A DNA stretch of 64,000 nt from Centroberyx gerrardi (GCF_048128805.1 NC_135997.1:3638470-3702469), one strand, 5' to 3'; positions 40,956 to 52,890 are shown, counted from the stretch's first letter. The notes: generated from the letters alone by a model not told the origin. A program made the numbers and translations.

Positions 40956-43798
40956 CACCTTCCCCAAGGTCAGATGAGTATGGCAGAAGACAAAATGGCA
41001 GAAAAGCAGTGAGTCATAAGACCAAAAGGCCTCCCCAGTTGCTTAATCAATTATCACAATTATAAGTGATTAATTTTCTATCGATCGACTAATCAATTAA
41101 TCGACTAATCGTTTCAGCACTAATTGGGTTACACTGGGCACATGTCAATCATTCTATTTGCTTCTTATTGAGCATCCTGTGCTGAAGTTGTTGTAGGCGA
41201 TGTTTTTGGCAGCTCGTCTACTGATCTCCACTGTTGGGACAGCAGGCAGCGCGGGGTGCGTGTCATGGAGGAGAGGAAGAGGGAAGAGGTGCCGGAGGAA
41301 AAGAACAAGTGACTGTTGGACTTTTGAATGTTTCCATTGTGTGTGAGTCTGTGTGGAAGTAAGCATGCCAGCAACACTGTTTAAAGAAGTTCTGTAAAGA
41401 CACCAAGAGGCTCTTCAAAACACTCCATCTGGGTCGTAAAACGCTAAACACAGTCAATAACAACAGATGTCGGTGTGATGAAAGTTTATTCAGTTTCAAA
41501 TGTATGAATAGACTATTATACTGCTGTACACACAGGATGAAATAGATCTTCAAACTTGTTGCTGAAACAATCAGAAGCACCTTTCAGTAATTTTAAATGG
41601 GAAAAAAGTGTGTATCTTGAAGTATATACAGTATCCAATATACCTTTTGTTGACCCCATACATTATACTGTATATCCTATAATGTTGAGATGTTTCATTT
41701 AAGAGAGGTTTGCTGAATATATTATATAAGTATGATGTGAATTATGATAATCACATTTTATATATTCTCTTGTCATAACTGTTATGGTGATGCAAAATTA
41801 TGGCATCATAAAGGGCTTTATTGTCAGTGTTAGAACTGTTCCGTGGCTTCTCCTGGACTTTTACATCAATACACTAGCTATAGTCTGATTAAACAGGTGC
41901 TGCTCATATTTGCATTTATAAAACAGATGGTTGCAGTCCTCCATTCTGACTGGCTGAGTCATGTTTGAAGTCATTGTAAAATTCCTGATAAACACACACC
42001 TGTGCCTGCAGAACAGTTAAATTAAATATGAATGCGCTAATCGAAAATCACCATGTATACAATTACTTATTAGCAACCACTTCATTAACTATTGTCCAAA
42101 AACTACATTGCTTGGCGAAAGAACAACAAACATTGCTATTATTATTATTATTATTTATTATCATTTAAAAATAAAAGTTTTATTGAACATTTGAGCTCTT
42201 AAATGGTGTGTTCCTGACATTTTGCAGAAGCAACGCTTTACACCGTGCTTTATTCTGCTTATCATCGAGCCTAATAACGCCTCTTTGTTCTTCTAAAATG
42301 ACTAGAAATCATGGCCTCTTGTGGTTTATTTCTTATTTGTTAAGCAAACACAGGACCAGCCCCAAAGTAAATCTTTAACCATCAACTTCAAGACAAGTGA
42401 TGTGTCCAGCTCTGTCCCAACAGATAGAGCAGCGCTTAAATAATGACTTAACTGAGTTAGCTAAGGGAGGAAAACAAATAAGATGGAACGACTCTAAAGT
42501 AAACAAACAAACACATGTATGTGCTTTTCAGAAACTTGATGTGTGAATTTGTTGAAAAGAACATTTGAATTCATTATGCATGACCTGCATGGGGAGAAAG
42601 GATTACAATCTCATGTTGCCTTATCCATCGTAGTTTACAACAGTGCAGCAGTAGTTCTTGAGCTGATATTCCAATATAAACTATGTACAATGAGAGTTTG
42701 GGTACCACCAATACCAGATATCCTTCCTTGGCATTAAGCACCTCGTCACAGACAGTGTCTCATGCATTCACAGTTGCTTGCAGCAGGTACAACACTCTTT
42801 TACGCTTTTATGTGTGCTCTCATTTGGACATCAAATTCAAGGATTTTTCAATGAGTTTCAAGTCTTGTTTGGTGAAATTCAAGGACTCAAAATTGGCATT
42901 TTATGGTCAGAATTAGACATCATAGAAGCCTCATGTTCTTGTCAAGTCAAAAAATCCAATTGAAATCCTTCATTTTAACACAAATCTCCATCACAGGGTT
43001 TTCCTCAGGTTGTGAAGTGTTGATCCGAAGACAGAGAGAGCTGAGGCATATTGATGAATTTGGGTGTTATATTTTAATGAAAGGAAATCAAGCACTTTCA
43101 AGGCTATTCGCTATTTTAAAAACTTCCAAGGACTTATTTATAAACCTTCAAGGGTTTTCAAAGCCCGAGGAAACCCTGCTTAGTGTGTCGGTTGTCCACT
43201 GTTGTCCGTCTGATGTCTGATATTCCACAGATGTTACCTGCCTCACTGTGTTTATATTAGTTGTTGCTGTCTTGTTCTGCTCTGTTTGTCATGTTTGTGC
43301 TGCTGTTGCCCTATTTCTTATCCATCTTATTGGCTTACATGCTAGTAGCTTTGTTGCCGTTTCACTGTTAAGAGTTTGTGTTCGATATGCTATTGAGTGC
43401 TCATTTGTCTTGTAGACCCTAACCCGTATCAAAAAGCATTTTACCTTGTGCCAAGCCATCAATGTAAGTACATCCTTAATTGATCTGTCTCATTAAATAA
43501 AGCTTAGGTAAAATAAAGTGTTCCATGTATTTAGTTACATGAAAAAGTTTAAGAATCCTTAGCCTGATAAGATACTAGATATAGTTTGTTGAAAGCTTAA
43601 TGGATGTAAGCATGAATACAGATTATGAATAGACTAGAACTGGAAGTTTAAGTGTAACACAATGTCCATAATATAACAGTCACAGCTTTCTATTCTAAAG
43701 GTACTAATAACAGATACTGCATGTAGAACATTTTTGCCAATTTAAAGATGTAATTACAAAAGGAATGGGTCTGAGTGTGCAATGCATTTCCTGATCCG
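40956..43798. other. Non-coding interval 3' of kcng4
   Basis: No gene found. It includes 'taatcgactaatcgtttcag' (41098, a fragment of a common repeat end), an ATT run at 42137-42155, and repeated 'aattcaaggac' phrases at 42830-43160. The kcng4 3' UTR should occupy part of the region below 43799. Confidence 0.4.
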
Positions 43799-44647
43799 TC
43801 AGAAGGCCGTAGATGGAAGCTCAGATTGATGACTCCTGCTTGACATTAGCCCAACATTGTCTTTTCTGGACAGAGAGTTGGGCTCATCTGGGCACGGTGA
43901 GAAATCGGCCTTGGACCAGTTGTCCTGTGACTCGGCGGCGAGTTCGGCGCCCCTCTCCTCCTTCCACAGCCTCTCGTACTCGTGCTTCAGCTCCTGATAG
44001 GAGCGGGAGAAAGTGTGGAAGATGGAGGTGGCAGGGAAAGCCATGATGAGGATCCCGCTCAGGATGCTGGTCAGCGCGACAATCTGTCCAGGGATGCTGC
44101 GCGGCACCATGTCGCCATAGCCCACCGTGGTCATGGAGATGATGGCCCACCAGTAAGAGGCCGGGATGCTGCTGAAGCTGTGCTGGTGGGGCGTGGCCGC
44201 AAACGGCGCCAGTTCGCTCTCAGCCAGATGGACCAGAGGTGAGAAGAGCGTCACGGCCACGCAGACGAACAGCAGCAGCAAGCCGAATTCCCTCATGCTG
44301 CGCTGCATGGTCACTCCCAGAGTCTGCAGGCCCAGAGAGTGGCGAGCCAGTCGCATCACGTATAGGATCCGCAGCGCCCGCAGCATGCGCAAGATCAGCC
44401 CCAGTTTGTCCAGGTAGCCTCTGCCGCCCGCCGGGGTGAAGTCCTCCTGGGACTCATCTCTGACCTCGACGAACAGGGACACGTAGTACGGCAGGATGGC
44501 GATGGCATCGATGACGTTGAGGGGGCCGCGGGCGAAGGCCAGCTTGCTCTGGGCATTGACAAATCGCAGCACAAACTCCAAGGTGAACCAGGCCACACAG
44601 ATGGACTCCACCACAAACATGCTGCGACACTTTTGGGAGCATTCACC
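43799..44647 (-). CDS. kcng4: kcng4 coding exon 2: Kv6.4-type silent K+ channel subunit
   Basis: This exon opens after the acceptor 'ctgtgtccgcag' with GECSQKC and encodes residues 254-535. In order: S2 (264-283), S3 (295-314), the voltage sensor S4 (about 335-357, RMLRALRILYVMRLARHS), S5 (374-394), the pore helix and selectivity filter TVGYGD (427-432), and S6 (441-466). S6 reads MAFPATS where ordinary Kv2 channels have PIP/PVP; loss of the second proline is typical of the silent Kv5/6/8/9 subunits. As I recall, PAT is the KCNG4 version and PVT that of KCNG1/2. Silent subunits do not conduct alone but assemble with Kv2.1 at the plasma membrane and shift its inactivation. The C-terminal tail is Ser-rich with no recognised domain. 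Splice phase (0) matches exon 1. The main alternative is kcng2. Confidence 0.88.
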   Translation of the reverse strand, partial: GECSQKCRSMFVVESICVAWFTLEFVLRFVNAQSKLAFARGPLNVIDAIAILPYYVSLFVEVRDESQEDFTPAGGRGYLDKLGLILRMLRALRILYVMRLARHSLGLQTLGVTMQRSMREFGLLLLFVCVAVTLFSPLVHLAESELAPFAATPHQHSFSSIPASYWWAIISMTTVGYGDMVPRSIPGQIVALTSILSGILIMAFPATSIFHTFSRSYQELKHEYERLWKEERGAELAAESQDNWSKADFSPCPDEPNSLSRKDNVGLMSSRSHQSELPSTAF

Positions 44648-44930
44648 CTGCGGACACAGAGACATGCAGCGAGGAAAAGACACTGAGTAACTTTTGAATG
44701 AGATTCAAACGTTCCTCATATTGTTTGTTTTTAGTACAACATAACTTGTGTCCTTGAGACAAGCCCATAAACAAGGTAACAACATAAAACCATATTTTGG
44801 TTTTGTTAAAATCGATACTAACATTTCAGATGAAGATCAATGTATTTGCCAATATTGAAATCCACTAATCTTGATCAAAATCTTGAGATTAATTGGCAGA
44901 ATTAAGTGTTGCACAATGTGTTTTTTTTTA

Positions 44931-45370
44931 AGGGCTTTTCACACAGCACTTAGCCCTTCACACAGGTAAATTCCAAAGTGGGATAACCCCAACTTTAGCC
45001 CAGGGCTAGCTGGCCCTGCATCCCAAACTTTTCAGGGTTATCCCCAGAAAATCGTTGAAAACCAGGGTTATCTGTTGGCTGTGTGAAAAGGGTTAGAACA
45101 CTTTGTGTCACTTGTGTGTTTTCCAACTTCTCCTTCACAGTGTTGCTAAGCAATGCTGTGTGGCATTCCTGAGCTCAAGTGTTTTTATTACCACAAAATA
45201 TTCAGACATGCAAGCCCTGAGCTAACAAGAATGCCGGTGAATCATTAGCCATAGGCTAAGAGTTAGCCATGGGTTAAATGTCTGTGTGTGAAAAGGGGTT
45301 GAGCTAACCCTGGGCCTGGCCCGGGGTTAAGATAACCCTAGACTAAGAATGTGCTGTGTGAAAAGCCCTT
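44931..45370. mobile_element. 440-bp MITE in kcng4 intron
   Basis: The ends 'agggcttttcacacagcac' and 'gtgctgtgtgaaaagccct' are inverted. The interior repeats 'gggttatccc/gggataacccc'-type blocks. No transposase. Confidence 0.82.
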
Positions 45371-46117
45371 TCGTGTTCTGATGCCATAGAAATGTAAATT
45401 AACACCACTGCTCCTGTCTCTGATAGCAAGCTACCTACCTACCCTGCTCTCCACATCCTATTGTGTTGATTGCCAACCTGCCAACAGGGGTTGGACCCTG
45501 TGCAGTGGCGAAACTATCATATATGCAGGTAATGGAGCTGCATTGGGGCCCGCACGCACAGGCCCCTCTTTATCTCACCACTATCGTATCATAAGATCTC
45601 AAGCACTGACTCTACAGTATACACACAGTCACTAAGCTATAATGGTAAGCGGTAAGTATTTATAGTACTCAAAGTCATCTGCTCCATGGTGTCAAATACT
45701 TGATGTCATTCATTCACCAAATAAATAACAATACAATAACATAAAACAGTTTTACATATAGTTTATTGACTCCTCTATGTTACATTTCTAAATTAAATTT
45801 CAATAAGGATTAATGGGCGATTCTGGGTTATGCTGATTATGGACACATGCGTACTACTATGTTAGAAGAGTTAGAAGTTAGAAGTGTTAAGACAGCAAGT
45901 AAGTGTCATCAATTATGTTTTCATCTGTGTCAAGGTGCACTGTCACCGATTATGTTTTCATCTGTTATGGTGCTCCGACACCAGATTTTGTCAAGTATAG
46001 CACGGCGGTCTGTTTTCCTAGTAATCATTTAATTTAGGCGTCAACTGTGCAGTGCATTTCGCTGTTGCTGGTCGTTTTAAAGCTGCATGCTTTCACTTCT
46101 TTCATTCGCTACTGACA
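45371..46117. other. Intronic sequence with a possible DNA-element end
   Basis: 'cagtggcgaaactatcatat' followed by 'ttggggcccgcacgcacagg' (45505-45560) resembles one end of a known style of fish DNA element, but no matching end was found. 'gattatgttttcatctg' occurs twice (45911 and 45948). Confidence 0.35.
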
Positions 46118-46146
46118 TTACGTTATGTTACCGTAACATAACGTAA
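46118..46146. repeat. Palindrome with 14-bp arms and 1-nt centre
   Basis: 'ttacgttatgttac', c, 'gtaacataacgtaa'. Confidence 0.9.
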
Positions 46147-46292
46147 CCTTATATATAACAAATCTTATAAGAGAACCTGATCACAATAACTTCTGGTGAG
46201 GTTGTAACGGAACGATCCGTACCGAAGGGAGAGGGGAGGAGGAGAGGCAGGAGGAAGGCAGGCCGCAGACTAAATAGCAAGCGGAACATTAT

Positions 46293-46652
46293 GCAGTCCC
46301 TCCAGGAACTTGCGATTTTGCGATCGCAATAATTAACACAAATTCAAGAAATCTCCGCAATATTTGCGAGAGCTTGCAGTTTTGCAAAATTGCTGCAACT
46401 TTTCCGCATGAAATGGCCAAATCAACAGACCGCTTGTGATTTGGACCAATTGTCGCATTCGGTGTCGTGGTAACTTACGTCATCGCAGCGCACATTCAGG
46501 TGGAAGATGAACAAAACTCACCTGTCAACAAAAATGACTGCCATAGACCATGCAAAACAAAACAAAAGCAGCAAGAATCGAGGTGAGTGCAAAATTCAAG
46601 CTCTTGGAAGAGTTAATAGCTTAAACGGAGAGTGGGAGAGAATAGGGGGAGG

Positions 46653-46731
<79 letters not shown>

Positions 46732-46901
46732 CTTTTTTTTTCTTTGCTTGCAATTTTTCCCAATTCCCGCAATTTTACCGCAAAAAGAGCACATGAAACC
46801 TCGCAAATTGTATCGCAATTTTTGAGAAAAGCCGCAGCAAAATCAAGCATTTTTGGCCACAATAATCACAAAAAAACTCTGCAAAATCCTGGTGGGACTG
46901 A
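46293..46901. mobile_element. DNA-element relic with 'cagtccctccagga' termini
   Basis: The left end 'cagtccctccaggaacttgc' and the right end 'gcaaaatcctggtgggactg' are imperfect inverted repeats. Mirrored 'gcaatttttc/ttgcga' blocks fill the rest. A frame beginning MNKTHLSTKM at 46507 runs into the microsatellite and is not a credible protein. Confidence 0.65.
46653..46729. repeat. (GT)n(GA)n compound microsatellite
   Basis: About 14 GT units are followed by about 19 GA units. Confidence 0.95.
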
Positions 46902-47690
46902 TTATGATGCAGGACCCGCTTTGAACATCTTGCATTGGGACCCGGCGCTGACTCGTTACGCTACTGAAGACCAGCCAAGTTGAGTGGGCAGTGATTCCTC
47001 AAAGAACCATTGCATCAGTGTGTTTCATTCAAGTCAAAACATGAATGAGTGAAATGACATAGGGTCCAAATTCAAAAGCTAACTTATGATCACCTTCCCG
47101 AGCTCTACATAACTCTACATAACACTAAACCATGAATACAACTCACCAGTGCAAACAACGGTAGTCTGCACTCTTCTCTCCTGTTCTCACTGGTGAAAAC
47201 ATTTTTAAGTCTCTATATGTGTATCCTCTCACAGTTGTCTCAGATTCATTTTTAAACATATGTTATTGCGTCTTCGATTCGACTTCTTGATACTAAGAAT
47301 AAATCTCTAAATTTAAAGTTTCATCCCTGTATGGTCAACTACAGACAGGATGTTAGACTAGATGTCAGTATGTTCTCCAAAGTAGAGTTTATATCAGTAC
47401 AGTACAGGGGCTTTATTACCTCTAGTTTCTCACATTTCTCAGAACTCTGGCTTAAACATATTGATTTTAACACTTGAAGAGATAGGACACCCTCAATTTT
47501 ATGCTTTCTCTGCCTACTGCGTGATTTTAAACATTTTTGAGAGAAAGGAGAAAGGGCAGTGACATGTATGACATTTTAAAATCTCTGCACCACCAAAACA
47601 GCAACATTCAAAAGTAATTTCAACCAACATAAAATCCAGAAAACAAACATTATGTCAAGATTATAACCAGGATGTATGTGTTTCATTATA
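46902..47690. other. Intronic sequence, nothing recognised
   Basis: Unique-looking kcng4 intron DNA. Confidence 0.4.
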
Positions 47691-48048
47691 AGATTGCCAT
47701 GAACATTGATTAAAAGCTGAAAAAAGTGAGTTTAGGGTGTCCTATCCCTTTAATGAAACCTGCCCTCTGCTTTTTCTTGCCTGTAGAAGTTGTTTTCATC
47801 TCTGCTCCCGTCTTTAAAATCACAATGAATTGAAAAATGACTTTTTCACCTTGTCACCTCTTTCAAAAAGTAGGCTCAAAACATTTATTTTCTCTATGGC
47901 CTTTTGCTAAATCATCTTTCTTTCTTTCTTACTTACTTTCTAATGTCATTTTATGAGTTTATGAATGTTTTATGTGAAGCACATTGAATTTGCCTTGTAT
48001 ATGAAATGTGCTATATAAATAAAGTTTGCCTTGCCTTGCCTTGCCAAA
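47691..48048 (+). pseudogene. L2-like LINE 3' end
   Basis: A short coding trace 'SFKK.RLKTFIFSMAFC' (about 47862-47910) is followed by a tail with 'gaagcacattgaatttgcct', 'aaatgtgctatataaataaa' and (ttgcc)n. This is the standard 3' end of fish L2-type LINEs. The element is severely 5'-truncated. Confidence 0.7.
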
Positions 48049-48206
48049 GTGATGAGTCAACACCATTGAAATGCTGCTTTCTTGTGACTTTAACTCCACT
48101 TGAGCTGATCTTGCTGCTTGTCAACAGTGTTAACTTACTAAATCATTTCAAGAATCTATGTCTGTCTTCCTTGGATTCTTCAGTTTTTAATTAAATGTTT
48201 TTAATG

Positions 48207-48208
<2 letters not shown>

Positions 48209-48245
<37 letters not shown>
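48209..48245. repeat. (CA)n microsatellite
   Basis: About 18 CA units. Confidence 0.95.
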
Positions 48246-48248
<3 letters not shown>

Positions 48249-48559
48249 TTTTGGAGCGCGGGCACGACTCACTTTTTCTTGACTGGAAAAACTTGCTTTC
48301 TTGCTCTCACAGTTGCTATCACTATCACTTTCTCCACCTACATGTTAAACCCACAGCTGAATTTGACAAATTCGACGAAAAAGTTCTCTAGGGGTTGTCA
48401 AAAGGCATTCTGGAAAATGTAGGAAGTCACTAACTGAAATAGAAGTAGACACCAAAAAAGTTAATTACAGCACTTCATCACAAAATAACTCCTGGAATAC
48501 ATTGGACATCATAGGCTGATGATAGTAAGAGTATCCGAGGGTGGAGTTTTCCTTCAAGC

Positions 48560-48930
48560 AAAGGGATCTAGTATCACCGCCTGCACATAGTATCTATGGT
48601 GTCCCCCTAGGGTCAATAATAGGCCCATGTTTAATTATGCTCCCTCTTAATGACAAAGGCTGTCATCACAATATCTATTTACATTGTTAGGCAGATGACG
48701 CACAGCTTTATTTACCTGTCAAACTGAATGACAAAGCCAGTTTCAATAGCCTTCTAATCTGTTTTGCAAACATCACATGCAAGATGTCTGCAAGACCTCG
48801 ACTTGAAAAAGACCTTGGTCTCCTGTCTAACAAGTTAAAAGGAACCATAGCTTCTTCTTTGACCTCTGAACCAAATTAAGAAATCCAAGTTAAGAAGGAT
48901 GGACAGTTCAGCTCTCATCAACAATTAAAC
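48560..48930 (+). pseudogene. L2-like LINE reverse transcriptase relic (catalytic region)
   Basis: Broken + frames give a trace of 'GVP.GS.LGP' from 'ggtgtccccctagggtcaat' (48599) and then 'ADDAQLYLPVKLND' (about 48690-48730), the remains of the YADD box. Downstream 'LEKDLGLLSNKLKG' matches the following conserved region. Stops and frame changes make it non-functional. A second relic of this type is at 6595. Confidence 0.65.
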
Positions 48931-48944
48931 ATATCCAAAACTAG

Positions 48945-49190
48945 AAGGGCACTCGGAGAGCGCAGACCTCCGCCAAGGTTCGTACTATTATTGCTTGTTC
49001 GTGAGTCGGATCCAGATCCGCTCCAAAATTTAATGGGTTCTTCCTTGGCCCATGCTACACCCTTCCACGAAGTTTCATGAAAATCGGGCCAGTAGTTTTT
49101 CCGTAATCCTGCTAACAGACAAACAAACAGACAAACAAACAAACAAACGGCACCGAAAACATAACCTCCTTGGTGGAGGTAATAAAGCTG
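48945..49190 (+). repeat. RTE-like tail with inverted ends
   Basis: It starts 'gggcactcggagagcgcaga' with 'cctccgccaagg' and ends 'aacctccttggtggaggtaa', so its tips are short inverted repeats. Between them 'aagtttcatgaaaatcgg' and 'taatcctgctaacagaca' precede a (CAAA/CAGA)n run. Same family as 58775-59088 and, more distantly, 250-520. Confidence 0.65.
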
Positions 49191-49629
49191 TTTGCTTTAG
49201 CGTCTGGCCTGGAGATATTCATGCTTTTATTTTCCCTCATCTTGTCCAACTCACTGAACCCGCGTCTCAGTCAGAAAAGCGATCCATCGTCTTATCCATC
49301 AGCTTATTTAACACGCAGCAACAAAGCCTTTAAGCTCAACCAAGAAACATAATCACATCACCCCAGTTTCGGCCTCTTTACACTGATCAGTTTTAGAATT
49401 GATTCCAAGATATTACTGATCTAGCTAGCGCCTGTCTACTTCTGTGATCTGGGTGCGCGCAAGTGTGAACGTTTCTGAAAACAACAGCTGTAGTGAAGAT
49501 CTGGGTGTAAATATCGGTCTTTTCCAGTTACAGTGTGATCGTTTGGCTTCTAGCAGACTTGGATTATAATGCACAAACTGTATAGAGTAATGTTATGGTC
49601 ATTTTTTGTTCTTTTTAGAACTCTAAAGA

Positions 49630-49745
49630 ACCGGTCCGGACAGTGGTGTAGTCTACGTGATACGCAGGTATACGCCGTATACCCACTAAGAAAGCTCCAG
49701 GATTTCTGTATACCCACTTAAAAATGCGCAAGGATACGTAACAAT
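49630..49745. repeat. DNA-element end fragment
   Basis: 'cagtggtgtagtctacgtga' followed by 'tacgccgtatacccacta' is wording of a known style of fish DNA element. Only this end is present. Confidence 0.4.
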
Positions 49746-49879
49746 ATAGTTTTGTGACAGAACTTTCACTTCAGTGATTTTGTTTCACAAATACCGGGTA
49801 GAGTATAACTGCAATAAAATAAGTTTTGCAGGGGAAGGCATCTCCTCCATTCACACTTCCATTTATAAAACTAGTGCAG

Positions 49880-50076
49880 TGCCCGTTCGCCCCGCTGCTG
49901 CACAGAGCGCTGTTCGCTTGTTTATTCAAAGTTTATTAATATTGAACGTGTCGTGTGTCCAAATTGCACCAAATCGGACACTGCACGTCCTTGGGTCCCC
50001 AGCAATACACCCGCCAAGTGTGAAGTAGATCGGACGAACGGTTCTCGAGATATGCGAAGGACACACACACTCACTC

Positions 50077-50109
<33 letters not shown>

Positions 50110-50130
50110 GATTCCTTGCTTTATAGTTAG
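49880..50130 (+). repeat. Dispersed repeat with (ACAG)n tail
   Basis: 'gtgcagtgcccgttcgcccc' at the start, 'gaagtagatcggacgaacgg' and 'gttctcgagatatgcgaagg' lead into (AC)n(ACAG)n. Such microsatellite-ended repeats are common in fish. The (ACAG)n part is also the beginning of the inverted repeat described next. Confidence 0.5.
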
Positions 50131-50690
50131 ATTCACCCTGTGCGCTCTGTCTGTGTTACGAAGCTTGGAACGTGGTGGCTTCCCATATAGGAGGGGCTTT
50201 GAGTTTGGCCGTGGCCCGTGACCTAGACCTGACGTCACCTACCGACGAACACAGTTGCTTGACGGTCATTTCCCCGGCTCTATACAGGGTATACAGGGAG
50301 GACCGCCAGTCCTGGGTCCCGGGTCCCGGGTCTGGCGGTCCTCCCCCAGAAAAAAATAGTAATTTAAAACAAATTTCCTGCATTTCTACACCGCCTAACC
50401 TCTTGGATTAAGTCAAGAAACAGCAACCCTGTATAGAGCCGGGGAAATGACCGTCAAGCAACTGTGTTCGTCGGTAGGTGACGTCAGGTCTAGGTCACAG
50501 GCCACGGCCAAACTCAAAGCCCCTCCTATATGGGAAGCCACCACTTTCCACGCTTCGTAACACAGACAGAGTGCACAGGGTGAATCTAACTATAAAGCAA
50601 GGAATCTCTGTCTCTGTCTGTCTGTCTGTGAGTGAGTGTGTGTGTTAGGTGGTGTAGAAATGCAGGAAATTTGTTTTAAATTACTATTTT
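50062..50690. repeat. Complex inverted repeat (arms ~225 bp plus 46-bp second pair)
   Basis: 50062-50290 is mirrored by 50426-50645 with few mismatches over about 225 bp. In addition 50353-50399 is mirrored by 50645-50690. The two pairs interleave (A, C, A', C'), so the locus looks like one copy, the start of a second copy in the same orientation, and an inverted third copy. It lies in the kcng4 intron 140 bp from coding exon 1. Confidence 0.85.
50297..50344. repeat. GC-rich hairpin at the centre of the inverted repeat
   Basis: The 13-base arms 'ggaggaccgccag' and 'ctggcggtcctcc' are perfect. The loop repeats 'gggtccc', itself near-palindromic. Confidence 0.9.
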
Positions 50691-50825
50691 GTTTGTTCCT
50701 CACTCATACACCACAACCTAACTTTCCTGTGACATTTTCAGAAAAGGCTGCATGTGTGACAGAGGTTTATGTCTCCATGCATCCACTCATGTATAGTTAT
50801 ATATTGTCATCTGCTTCATACATAC

Positions 50826-51584
50826 CCTGGTTTCTTCCTCTCTGAGATCCGGCATGGTGCTGATGCACAGGCTGACAACAGTGATGACCACCATGATGAC
50901 AGAGAAACAGGCGAACATCTTCCCTGCCAGGCCTGAGTGAGGGTTTTCCATCATTTCTCTCAGTATCCTGATCAGTCTGCGATAGCCCTTGTCGGCCTCC
51001 ACGGGGCTTTTCTTAAGCGCCACCCTCCTCTGCCTCCACTCCTCTTCCTTGCGCTCACGCTCGGCTACTTCCTCCACACGGGTGACCATGCGGCGGCGGC
51101 AGCACCGCTCCATATGGCCCGGGTCCACGCCCCAGTAGTCCAGCTCATCGTGCAGTGACACGGCGCACAGCTCCCGCAGCAGACGCAGTTTACCCGCAGC
51201 CAGGAAGTTGAGGATGACCCTGAAGGCCGTAGGGTTGCGGTCAAAGAAGAACTCCTGGCAGGTCTCGTCGTAGTCGTCGCAGAGCCGTGCGATCTCCTCC
51301 GGCGTGGTGCAGAAGCGTAGGCGGCCCAGGCGGCTCTGGGGAAACTGCTCCAAGGTGCTCCAGGGGAAGGCGTAGCGGTTGCCCCCGACATTGACGAGAG
51401 CCTGCAGGGTGTGGTCGACCACGTACGAGGCCTCGGGGTCGCGAAGCAGCTGAGCGCGCTGGAAGTACACGCCCTTGATGGTCTCAGTCTCCGGGATCTC
51501 TGTGAAGAAGCGGTCGAGGCTGCTGTCATCGCTGCTGACCGAGTAGGTGCTGAAGTCGTGGTTGGCGTTGCTGATGATGGGCAT
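50826..51584 (-). CDS. kcng4: kcng4 coding exon 1: T1 domain and S1
   Basis: This exon encodes residues 1-253, starting MPIISNANHDFSTYSVSSDD. The T1 (BTB-like) tetramerisation domain spans about 65-165 with VNVGGNRYAFPWSTL, CDDYDETCQEFFFDRN and LHDELDYWGVD; these are the Kv-family landmarks and determine which subunits co-assemble. A charged linker follows, then S1 (about 223-245, MFACFSVIMVVITVVSLCIS), and the exon ends TMPDLREEETR at the donor AGG|GTATGT (50826/50825). Joined to 44647 it gives R-GECSQKC, matching the KCNG pattern. The frame continues 12 codons past the donor by chance. The intron is about 6.2 kb, with the boundary after S1 as in other KCNG genes. The start ATG is preceded by an in-frame stop. 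Confidence 0.9.
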
Positions 51585-51670
51585 GCTGGCTTCAGGAGGT
51601 GCGACGGGACGGAAGACTTGTCAGTATGTCCAGGTGAAAGGAGAGTAGGAGGAGGATCCACAGGAAAGTT
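51585..51670 (-). other. kcng4: kcng4 5' UTR part of exon with upstream acceptor
   Basis: On the - strand a strong acceptor 'ttctttttttgtcatcag' precedes 51670, implying a 5' UTR intron. The sequence to the ATG contains an in-frame TGA, so it is untranslated. Confidence 0.6.
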
Positions 51671-52890
51671 CTGATGACAAAAAAAGAACAATGTCAGTCC
51701 TTTGTATACCAAGTTCTCATAAAATGACATTTTTCATTACAAATGCAGGATTGTGTTTGATGCAGGGCTGAAGTACTGGAGTCTGGTCTCCACACCACTT
51801 TTCTGACTTCTTGGACTTGCTCGGTCTCTGTTGGATGTTGAATTTTTCCTGCTTATCTAAAAATATCTAAAGATATTATCTTCTCCCCAGCACTACAAAC
51901 AATTTAAGGGATTACATATTTGTATAGAATGTAATGAAGTGATTAACTCTTGCATTTATTAGATAAAATCCTATGCATTGATTAGTCATAATCTTATGCA
52001 CTGATTAGTTGGATTTTGAAGGGTTTAGTACTGAGCTTCTGCAGATAGCTCTGCATCTTTGTTGATCCTTAAGGGAATCCTAAAGCCTTGTTTTTGCATT
52101 TGGTAAGATGTGTAGACTGTTTATTGCCTGTTTATTGCCTATTTTGGTCTTGAATAGTCGGTCTTGACTTGGTATCTCTCCCATCTGGACCTGGTCTTGA
52201 CTCAAACTCAATTGGGCCTGATCTTGGAATTGCCTAGAGCCCTGATTTGATGTAGATGTAGGTAATCCTCCTTCGCTGAAAATATACACTTTAAAACATG
52301 GCCATCTATGTATGTGTTAAATCTTATTATTTGTATATTGGAAGGGAAGAATTTGCTATCAATTAATAACATTTATACAAAGTATTTTTTCAGTTTGATG
52401 AGCTTACATATGCTTGCATAGGCAAATGCTCTGTATAGACAAGCCTGAATGGGATTCATCGGCCTTGCTGCTGGCTGTGTTCATTCCGGATAGAACCCCC
52501 ATTCATTTTCCCATTGACAAATACCAAAAAGTTTCATATGAGCAATTTCCTGCATGAAATTCACCAGGACTTTGCTTTTGAACAAGCTTAGGGCTGTATA
52601 CTACAACCTGAATAAAATTCAGCACAATTAAACATTACAAAACCAACATTTCATCTGTAACAGCCCACGGACGATTACAATCAATAGAGAAGGATGCTAT
52701 TATATGGAAATGAAATCACTGTGATGCTTAATTCAATGTACTCTAATACAACTTCCAACTCCTTTGGCAGAGGTCTTGCCTTTGAATACAGCCACCAGAG
52801 GACAACATGAAGACTTTTCAGCTGCTTCATACTGAGATATCAGGGTAGATATTATTATTTTAGATCTGATTAAAGAAGATAATGTAGACC
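51671..52890. other. Non-coding interval upstream of kcng4 coding exon
   Basis: Probably intronic 5' UTR sequence. No exon, repeat terminus or RNA recognised. Confidence 0.4.

Noticed and set aside
43813..44690. Several + strand and out-of-frame open frames over kcng4 exon 2
   Set aside because: They are GC-rich shadows of the channel exon without domains of their own.
46507..46983. 158-codon open frame starting MNKTHLSTKM
   Set aside because: Its centre is the GT/GA microsatellite and it lies within inverted-repeat element debris; no recognised domain.
51065..51730. 221-codon frame overlapping kcng4 exon 1 on the same strand
   Set aside because: Ser/Ala/Arg-rich frame-shifted shadow of the T1-domain exon.
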